Of a DNA stretch of 14,107 nt, positions 8,065 to 12,966 are shown in pieces. A program made the position numbers and the translations under genes. Position 1 is the stretch's first letter. Every line of letters starts with the position of its first letter. Source of the stretch: Coxiellaceae bacterium UBA6002 (lineage in GTDB: Bacteria; Pseudomonadota; Gammaproteobacteria; UBA6002). The notes beneath the pieces are model-generated. The model had not been told where the DNA came from. It made no database searches and was given only the letters and a program-made list of their open reading frames with translations. The stretch lies in the NCBI GenBank assembly GCA_002429595.1, contig DJAM01000127.1, positions 1 to 14,107 on the forward strand, given 5' to 3'.

Positions 8065-8484
8065 ATGTTACTAAATACCAAATCCTTATCTCTGCCAATG
8101 GCAAAGATGATCGCAGATAGTGTCGAGAACAAAGCTGTCGAACTTCAGATTAAAATTGCCGTCGCTATTATGGATAATCATGGCAATTTAAAATATTTTC
8201 GACGTATGGATGGCAATAATTTCATTAGCGTCAGGATGGCTCCCTTGAAAGCGCTTACCTCTGCCAGTATTCCTGTGTCGACTAAAGAGTTAGCCGAGCG
8301 AAATTTAGCGAATGATAATCGCCCGTACTTAGCTGTGCCTGGAATTGTTTTGCTCGAGGGGGGCTTACCCATCCATACTAAAGATGGGCAGCACCTAGGA
8401 GCAATTGGTGTCAGTGGCGCGACATCTGAGCTTGATGGCATTTGTGCCAAAGCTGGTTTGGAGGCTATTGAGGCTTATTTGTAA
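8065..8484 (+). CDS. GlcG/HbpS-family protein (DUF336)
   Basis: A 139-aa protein of the GlcG/HbpS family, a small cytosolic or exported alpha/beta fold; some members bind haem and take part in redox sensing, but many have no known role. Family hallmarks are AVAIMDNHGNLKYFRRMDG (32-50), LKALTSA (61-67), the central GIVLLEGGLPI (93-103) and the signature GAIGVSGATSELDGICAKAG (112-131). The length is full for the family and no signal peptide is seen. The ATG at 8065 has AAGGA upstream with about 6-7 bases of spacing. It begins 9 bp after the 505-aa gene, so cotranscription is likely although the functions look unrelated. This is the most widely conserved, housekeeping-like gene in this part of the window. 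Confidence 0.9.
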   Translation: MLLNTKSLSLPMAKMIADSVENKAVELQIKIAVAIMDNHGNLKYFRRMDGNNFISVRMAPLKALTSASIPVSTKELAERNLANDNRPYLAVPGIVLLEGGLPIHTKDGQHLGAIGVSGATSELDGICAKAGLEAIEAYL

Positions 8485-8520
8485 TTAACTATTCTTTTTA
8501 ATTTACAAATGAAACCCACA

Positions 8521-8802
8521 CTAGGATAGAGTACAGCAACAGGAGTTCAGTCCTGATAATTCGTTTGCTTCGCGTTCGAAGAACTCTATAGCTGCTAGTC
8601 TATCGTTTTTATTTAATGAACGAACTGCTACCGGAGCGTCCAATCGCTTTGCTCTCCCCTCTAAAAATGTTACGGCTGTGTGGAGATTTTTTGAAGCCAG
8701 TGGGTGTTTAGCAGCAAGCGCTAGTTGGATATTTCTTTTATATTCAAAATACAATGCTACTTCTGTCTCGTTAAAAGGAAAATGAGTGCAACCTTTTTTC
8801 AC
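8521..8802 (-). CDS. Small protein with CaaX-like C-terminus (CCCTLS)
   Basis: A 93-aa protein of unknown family, mostly amphipathic helix (for example LALAAKHPLASKNLHTAVTF and KNDRLAAIEFFEREANEL). It ends NSCCCTLS: the last four residues CTLS fit a CaaX box (Cys, two middle positions, Ser), and the two preceding cysteines resemble the palmitoylation sites beside CaaX boxes in Ras-like proteins. Bacteria do not prenylate this motif, but Legionella effectors such as AnkB are lipidated by host enzymes. The only in-frame start that gives full length is the GTG at 8802, which has no SD; a TTG at 8754 is the alternative and leaves 77 residues. Its start overlaps the opposing gene by 17 bp. Whether it is expressed is uncertain; the protein-like composition argues for it. 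Confidence 0.5.
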   Translation of the reverse strand: MKKGCTHFPFNETEVALYFEYKRNIQLALAAKHPLASKNLHTAVTFLEGRAKRLDAPVAVRSLNKNDRLAAIEFFEREANELSGLNSCCCTLS

Positions 8803-9142
8803 AAGGCTGTCATTGAGTTATCGATGCGGATTTAGTCCTCACCCTCCCCATGTCTATCCCGAGGCTTTGTGGACTAGCATCTTCGCCCAATTAAGAGCCA
8901 AGCAACCTAAGGGGCCGCTCTACTTGGTTGGAGATGATAGTTATGACAGCCTTCACTTATCTGACGATCAAATACAGAAGAAAGCGACAACTTTCAAAAT
9001 GAATGCTCCATTAGTGGCTATTAGTAGAGAAATGGATTTAGTTAAAAAAACGCTGCAGTCCCAATGCAAAATACAATTTAAAGCCATCCTGGAGGATAAA
9101 GAGTCAGACACACATAAAATATTTACCAGACCTGCATTTTAA
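8786..9142 (+). CDS. 118-aa protein of unknown function, start uncertain
   Basis: I do not recognise this protein. From about residue 22 it looks coding (YPEALWTSIFAQLRAKQPKG, then GPLYLVGDDSYDSLHLSDDQ), with a charged helical C-terminal half ending FTRPAF. There is no signal peptide or membrane segment. A GTG at 8786 has AGGA at 8776-8779 six bases upstream. An ATG at 8782, in another frame, begins MSATFFHKAVIELSMRI and then stops; a T6 run at 8794-8799 joins the two frames, so a one-base indel could make a longer N-terminus. It could therefore be an intact short gene, a frameshifted gene or a remnant. The first 17 bp overlap the opposing small gene. Confidence 0.5.
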   Translation: MQPFFTRLSLSYRCGFSPHPPHVYPEALWTSIFAQLRAKQPKGPLYLVGDDSYDSLHLSDDQIQKKATTFKMNAPLVAISREMDLVKKTLQSQCKIQFKAILEDKESDTHKIFTRPAF

Positions 9143-9166
9143 AAAATCTATAACAGAAAGGACGTG

Positions 9167-9271
9167 ATGATCAGCATGATAATGACTGAATATTTTAACA
9201 AAATTGAAGTGCAACAACAGCAAATTGCTGCACTTTCTCTCACATCAAGACTACAAAACTCCATTGCCTAA
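9167..9271 (+). CDS. Possible 34-aa small protein
   Basis: The ATG at 9167 follows AAAGGA (9157-9162) with 4 bases of spacing. The peptide starts MISMIMTEYFNKIEVQQQQI and ends SRLQNSIA, a short amphipathic helix with a Gln run. Its stop codon falls in the loop of the hairpin at 9256-9286, so the terminator closes this reading frame directly. It lies 24 bp after the 118-aa gene and may share its transcript. The good SD is the main support; length alone gives none. Confidence 0.35.
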   Translation: MISMIMTEYFNKIEVQQQQIAALSLTSRLQNSIA

Positions 9272-9286
9272 AAGGCGATGGAGTTT
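9256..9286. terminator. Bidirectional hairpin terminator between convergent genes
   Basis: A 13-base arm at 9256-9268 pairs with 9274-9286 around a TAAAA loop, with a single T/G (wobble in RNA) position. The arms begin with AAA and end with TTT, giving a short T-tract on each strand (T4 on the minus strand when the flanking A at 9255 is included). It sits between the plus-strand 8786-9271 genes and the end of the minus-strand gene at 9331, as expected for a shared terminator. The T-tails are short, so efficiency may be modest. Confidence 0.55.
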
Positions 9287-9330
9287 AGCATTGACTCAAT
9301 TTCGAGAGGAAGATCTAGAGGAAATGTCTG

Positions 9331-9738
9331 TTAATTTAAAGTTGTAGACATTTTGCTTCTTCTATCCTTCCTACGCGGCGTCAATATAGCCAGGATAATC
9401 GCCATCAGAATCAGAGCGGGGACATCACCCATTAAATGACCATGCTCGTGAGAATAAACAATTGATTGAACTAACATCACTAAAGCATGTGCAATGCTCG
9501 ACCACACGGTAAACCAAATTAAACTTAAGTTTTCCAATGGATCTTTAGCAGCCAGAACTAGAAAAATGCCGAGCACAAAATAAATCACCACAATCATTTG
9601 CTCATAATTCTGCTGATTAGGAATCCAGCGCCAACCGGAAGGCCAGAGCATCATTAAAGGGTAGAGGCCGACAATTAAAAAAACTCCAAAGATAATCAAA
9701 GCGATGCGTAAATATTTAAGACGAGTAGCTGCTTCCAT
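9331..9738 (-). CDS. Four-helix membrane protein, DUF6632 type
   Basis: A 135-aa inner-membrane protein with four predicted helices at about 10-30, 48-64, 72-92 and 105-119 and a basic tail (TPRRKDRRSK). The segments YPLMMLWPSGWRW, YEQMIVVIY, DPLENLSLIWFTVWSS and GHLMGDVPAL match, from memory, the pattern of the uncharacterised DUF6632 family; the function is unknown. The start is the ATG at 9738: AAAGGAG lies 8 bases upstream, inside the 13-bp gap to the F-box gene. A TTG at 9765 is in frame but would place the SD within the coding region. It is probably the second gene of an operon with the F-box/ankyrin gene and ends at the hairpin terminator 9256-9286. Its family is broadly conserved and not effector-like, so the pairing may be incidental. 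Confidence 0.85.
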   Translation of the reverse strand: MEAATRLKYLRIALIIFGVFLIVGLYPLMMLWPSGWRWIPNQQNYEQMIVVIYFVLGIFLVLAAKDPLENLSLIWFTVWSSIAHALVMLVQSIVYSHEHGHLMGDVPALILMAIILAILTPRRKDRRSKMSTTLN

Positions 9739-9751
9739 GCGAATAACTCCT

Positions 9752-11437
9752 TTAAATTTGTCCAACCACGGAACCTAATCTTACCTCATCCGTCTTTTTA
9801 TACAAATCAACTTTTTTGGTATTGAAAAATCCGAAAGGCGAACAAGATCTCGCTGTTGCATCATCTGATCTTCTTCCGATTTCTAGATCGAGCTCTTCGG
9901 TTCTTTGATCATTATTTGAATTTGCAATATCTTGTAAGTAATTCGTAGCATTACGTGTCGATTTATATTCCAGATATTTGGCAAGTAAAAATCCTACAAC
10001 GGCACCACTGATCGGACCAAGTAGTAATAAAAAAATAAAAAATTTTAGGCTGGGGTTGGAAACAAAGACTAAGGTGATAGCCGAGATAACGCTTACAATA
10101 AAACCCAAAGCAAGACCTATAAAGCTTAGCATGCCTGATATTCTTTGTGGTCTATATAAGCCGTTTGAAAAGTTTTCTTGAGAGGTGAGCAGTAAACGTA
10201 AGATCTCCTCATTTCTCTGATCAACTGCAAGATCAATTGCTGTTCGTTTAGGGACTGGATCATCATTGGCACTTAGCCAGTGTGGATTGGCACCTCTTAG
10301 TAATAGCTCTCTGATAAAATCAATTTGTTGTCGTATTACAGCCAAAAATAATGATCGATTCAAAAGTAAAATGTCATCGGTTTTTAATTCAGCAGGAAGT
10401 GCGCACATACAATCTTCAAACATTTTACTATTTCGAAAAGTAACGGCATAAAGGAGAGCAAAGTTTCCATAGAGATCACATTCTAATGGTGAAAGTCTGC
10501 TTTGAAGGAAGAGTGCCACTGTTTTGGTGTGATTGTTTCTCGCAGCACAATGGAGAGCTTTAATGCCTGAATTAACCACCGTATTGTAGGGTTCATCATG
10601 CAGGATTACTTCTACCGTATCGTGAACGTTAATTCTTGGATTTTTTAAAAAGTTAGCAACAACCTTATATTGTCCTGCGCTTGCTGCTAAATGCAGTGCC
10701 GTTTCCCTAATAGTACAAGGTAAAGATTGAGCAGCTAAAACAGTCGTATTAGTTCTGGCAGATGGATGATAATTAAGCTCATTGAGAAAAAAATTAACTT
10801 TGCTCTCAAGGCCAAATTCAGCCGCAAGATGTAACGGAGTCACTGCAAACTGGTCAAGGTTGATTCCTGCTAAATGTTGTGAAATCGCTTCATTAGCTTG
10901 GTTACACGCTGTTGCCCAATGCGCAGCACTCCAGCCATGGCTATCTCTGAGTAGTGGATGAGACGTGCCTGCATATCCAAAATAACGGTTGCATGCATCT
11001 ACAAAAATAGTGTTTAAAAATTGTTGATTTCCTAAAGAAATAATTGAGCCGATTGGTTTACGCTTCATTTTGTCAGAGAAATGTACGAAGTTATCAACCT
11101 CGATATTTTTTTGTTTTATTCTTTTCTTATATTCAGCGATGTCGCCTTCTTGTGCAATTAAGAACACTCTTGTTTGTTTCGGAGTGTATTGTTCAGTACA
11201 AGTTTTGATAAAAAGCAAACGCCAATCAGTGTTGGGATCAATTTGTAAGAATGGTGATAAATGATCAAAATGCGATCGAAATTTTTCTTGCCAGAGTAAT
11301 CGGTGCCTTGCGATCTTAGCAAAAAGTCGATTTACGCTTGCTAAACGAAATAATTCGAAAATTGTAAAATAACGAAATACCTGTTTTGCAAGTACATCGG
11401 GAGGAACTTTATAAATATTTACTTCTGGCGCTATCAT
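9752..11437 (-). CDS. F-box and ankyrin-repeat protein with two C-terminal membrane helices
   Basis: A 561-aa protein with an N-terminal F-box at about 9-56 (YKVPPDVLAKQVFRYF, then FELFRLASVNRLFAKIAR and LLWQEKF). Eukaryotic F-boxes bind Skp1 and dock substrates on the SCF ubiquitin ligase. Ankyrin repeats follow at roughly 165-420: GWSAAHWATA, VTPLHLAAEFG, ETALHLAASAGQYKVVANFL, IKALHCAARNNHTKTVALFL and ELLLRGANPHW. Two hydrophobic helices at 434-459 and 465-488 form a likely membrane hairpin, with a charged tail of about 70 residues. There is no signal peptide. F-box plus ankyrins is the plan of Legionella AnkB, which uses a CaaX tail for membrane attachment; here the helices could do that. 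The likely role is recruiting host proteins for ubiquitination at a host membrane; secretion and Skp1 binding are inferred. The ATG at 11437 has a moderate GGA-type SD. The DUF6632 gene follows after 13 bp. Confidence 0.88.
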   Translation of the reverse strand: MIAPEVNIYKVPPDVLAKQVFRYFTIFELFRLASVNRLFAKIARHRLLWQEKFRSHFDHLSPFLQIDPNTDWRLLFIKTCTEQYTPKQTRVFLIAQEGDIAEYKKRIKQKNIEVDNFVHFSDKMKRKPIGSIISLGNQQFLNTIFVDACNRYFGYAGTSHPLLRDSHGWSAAHWATACNQANEAISQHLAGINLDQFAVTPLHLAAEFGLESKVNFFLNELNYHPSARTNTTVLAAQSLPCTIRETALHLAASAGQYKVVANFLKNPRINVHDTVEVILHDEPYNTVVNSGIKALHCAARNNHTKTVALFLQSRLSPLECDLYGNFALLYAVTFRNSKMFEDCMCALPAELKTDDILLLNRSLFLAVIRQQIDFIRELLLRGANPHWLSANDDPVPKRTAIDLAVDQRNEEILRLLLTSQENFSNGLYRPQRISGMLSFIGLALGFIVSVISAITLVFVSNPSLKFFIFLLLLGPISGAVVGFLLAKYLEYKSTRNATNYLQDIANSNNDQRTEELDLEIGRRSDDATARSCSPFGFFNTKKVDLYKKTDEVRLGSVVGQI

Positions 11438-11486
11438 GACTTATCCGAAACAATTCACAAATGCAATAATTAGCTAAAATTAAGCG

Positions 11487-11516
11487 TTGACTCATGTGGA
11501 TTGTCTTTTATATAAT
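11487..11516 (+). promoter_or_regulatory. Near-consensus sigma70-like promoter
   Basis: TTGACT (11487-11492) and a perfect TATAAT (11511-11516) are separated by 18 bases. Transcription would start near 11523 and run to the small membrane-protein gene at 11721, leaving a leader of about 200 bases. This is the best promoter-like sequence I found in the window. Confidence 0.55.
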
Positions 11517-11641
11517 AAAACTTAGCAATATTTAATTTGAGACTGTTTTCTATGATTATCAGAAAAGACAACTCTACATTTCCTTTTGGCACATATCATT
11601 TGCTTTCTGCATCTTTATATTCTCACATCTCATTATTCCTC

Positions 11642-11660
11642 TTAGCCCATTAAGGGCTAA
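11642..11660 (+). other. Hairpin in the long leader of the 78-aa gene
   Basis: TTAGCCC (11642-11648) pairs with GGGCTAA (11654-11660) around an ATTAA loop. It lies within the leader predicted from the promoter at 11487-11516, about 60 bases before the start codon. No T-tract follows directly, although the next 40 bases are T-rich. It may be a leader structure or a weak attenuator. The rest of 11438-11720 holds no supported gene. Confidence 0.35.
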
Positions 11661-11720
11661 TAATCTACAACTTTAAATTTTTGTTTATTTTTAACTATTA
11701 AATTGTTTATGAGGTGTACT

Positions 11721-11957
11721 ATGAAAGAGAAAAATATCAACGCGACTATGAAAAAATATTTTTCAGAACAAGTCGAAGTGGCTGTACCGCCTGCCATTGT
11801 CAAGCAACCGCCTATTAGAGTACCGCGAGGCCAAGTGTTTGGAGTAGTGGGTGCATTTGCGGCAACTGCGATGACATTTTGGGCGGCAAAGGAAATAGGT
11901 AAAAATAAAAGTAATGTAAGTACTGATGAGGTGATATTTAAACCTCGACAAACTTAG
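11721..11957 (+). CDS. Small single-pass membrane protein, unknown function
   Basis: A 78-aa protein with a charged N-terminus, a Pro-rich stretch (VPPAIVKQPPIRVPRG, 22-37), one hydrophobic segment at about 38-57 (QVFGVVGAFAATAMTFWAA) and a polar basic tail (KEIGKNKSN). The basic residues on both sides leave the topology open. The start is the ATG at 11721 with GAGGTG five bases upstream; an in-frame TTG at 11703 would put this SD inside the gene. It follows a strong promoter and ends 10 bp before a hairpin, so it looks like an independently transcribed single gene. No family is recognised, and I propose no function beyond membrane association. Confidence 0.7.
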   Translation: MKEKNINATMKKYFSEQVEVAVPPAIVKQPPIRVPRGQVFGVVGAFAATAMTFWAAKEIGKNKSNVSTDEVIFKPRQT

Positions 11958-11967
11958 AAAACTAAAG

Positions 11968-11992
11968 GTAGCCTGGGTATTACCCAGGCTAC
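11968..11992 (+). terminator. Stem-loop after the 78-aa gene
   Basis: GTAGCCTGGGTA (11968-11979) pairs perfectly with TACCCAGGCTAC (11981-11992), giving a 12-base palindrome arm with an effective loop of a few bases. It follows the stop codon closely and is trailed by ATTCTATATTT, a broken T-rich tail. The same stem recurs at 12940-12964. Confidence 0.6.
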
Positions 11993-12028
11993 ATTCTATA
12001 TTTCAAATGTTTCAGTAGTTCACAATAA

Positions 12029-12054
12029 TTGACAATAACTAACAACCATATCAA
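12029..12054 (+). promoter_or_regulatory. Possible promoter of the outer-membrane protein gene
   Basis: A perfect TTGACA stands at 12029-12034, between the hairpin of the previous gene and the barrel-protein start. The best -10 is TATCAA (12049-12054), only 14 bases away, shorter than normal. An activator-dependent or otherwise atypical promoter is possible, or the -35 match is chance. Confidence 0.25.
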
Positions 12055-12086
12055 ACTTGGCCGTCAGTTAAAAAAGGGATAATTAA

Positions 12087-12935
12087 ATGAAATTAAACGG
12101 AATTAAAGAAGGTAAAAAATTCTCAAAAGTTTTGCTTGGAATTTTACTCACCTCAATCAGTTATAATGCCTTTGCAGACATGAGATCATGCTGCTGCAAT
12201 CCTGGAAAACTCTATCTCGGAATATTCGGTGGTCGAGGCGATTCTAACAAGGTAGATATTAATCAATACGGCACAGCTTTTTTCCTAGATGTAGGTGGTC
12301 CTTTAGCAGTAAATGCGTTTGGAACCACTAAGCACCGTTCATCTCCATTTTTCGGTGCACATGTTGGTTATCAATTACCTGAAATTTTACCCACTCCTTG
12401 CTCAAGTTGGGGTTTGGCACCTGCTGTTGAATGGGAAGGTTATTACCTTAGAAAAAGTACCTTTACCGCGCATGATGTTGGTAATGATACCGAAAGACTT
12501 GATGAGCATGATTTCTTAGTGACATTTCCAACGAAAACCGGCGTCTTTCTTGTCAATGCAGTGTTAAATCTTAATCTCCCATGCCGAAGTCACTTCCATC
12601 CTTATGTTGGCGTGGGCTTTGGTGGTGCTGTAATTTCCGTCACCGATGCAGATGCATTACAAGTAGCTCCACCAGAACCTGGAGTCAATCACTTCAACGC
12701 AAATCCAAGTGACAGAGATGCGACTTTTGCAGCGCAAGGCAAAGTTGGTTTGGGTTATGATCTATGCAGAAGAATAGGTTTATTCGCAGAATATAGATAT
12801 TTGTACGTTGGTGACAGCAATTTCACATTTGGCTCAACAGTCTCTCCAGGCCATGCAGCAACAAGTCCTTGGTCTGTAGAGTTTGACCGCAAACACTACA
12901 ATCTATTTGCAGTAGGTTTCCAGTTTAGTCTATAA
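12087..12935 (+). CDS. Outer-membrane beta-barrel protein, Cys-rich
   Basis: A 282-aa precursor with a signal peptide ending AFA at residue 30 (hydrophobic core VLLGILLTSISY). The mature part has alternating aromatic strands typical of an eight-stranded OmpA-like or opacity-type barrel: KLYLGIFGG near the start, SPFFGAHVGYQL, HPYVGVGFGGAVISV, AAQGKVGLGYDLC, IGLFAEYRYLYVG and the closing strand YNLFAVGFQFSL. The final residue is Leu, where barrel proteins usually end in Phe. The mature protein starts with a CCC cluster (35-37) and has Cys at 105, 166 and 227, unusual for a small barrel and suggestive of disulfide links. Loops around 125-145 and 190-215 are the likely surface-exposed parts. AAGGGA lies 7 bases before the ATG at 12087. 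The gene is flanked by near-identical hairpins and seems monocistronic. Likely a surface antigen or porin-like protein. Confidence 0.87.
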   Translation: MKLNGIKEGKKFSKVLLGILLTSISYNAFADMRSCCCNPGKLYLGIFGGRGDSNKVDINQYGTAFFLDVGGPLAVNAFGTTKHRSSPFFGAHVGYQLPEILPTPCSSWGLAPAVEWEGYYLRKSTFTAHDVGNDTERLDEHDFLVTFPTKTGVFLVNAVLNLNLPCRSHFHPYVGVGFGGAVISVTDADALQVAPPEPGVNHFNANPSDRDATFAAQGKVGLGYDLCRRIGLFAEYRYLYVGDSNFTFGSTVSPGHAATSPWSVEFDRKHYNLFAVGFQFSL

Positions 12936-12939
12936 AAAA

Positions 12940-12964
12940 GTAGCCTGGGTTGTACCCAGGCTGC
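12940..12964. terminator. Bidirectional terminator between the barrel and J/U-box genes
   Basis: GTAGCCTGGGT (12940-12950) pairs with ACCCAGGCTGC (12954-12964) around TGT, with one wobble position. On the minus strand the stem is followed by TTTTTT (from the A6 at 12934-12939), a textbook intrinsic terminator for the gene that stops at 12967. On the plus strand the tail is ATTTACATTTT, weaker but adequate for the barrel gene ending at 12935. Confidence 0.75.
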
Positions 12965-12966
12965 AT

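Noticed and set aside
8178..8450. 90-aa minus-strand frame opposite the GlcG/HbpS gene.
   Set aside because: It is antisense to a clearly conserved family gene and shows no protein-like motif.
9739..9765. Longer N-terminus for the DUF6632 protein from the TTG at 9765.
   Set aside because: The AAAGGAG ribosome-binding site lies inside this extension, and the ATG at 9738 is correctly spaced from it.
11552..11653. 33-codon frame in the leader of the 78-aa gene, beginning MIIRKDNSTF.
   Set aside because: It has no SD and its composition gives no support; a leader peptide remains possible but unsupported.
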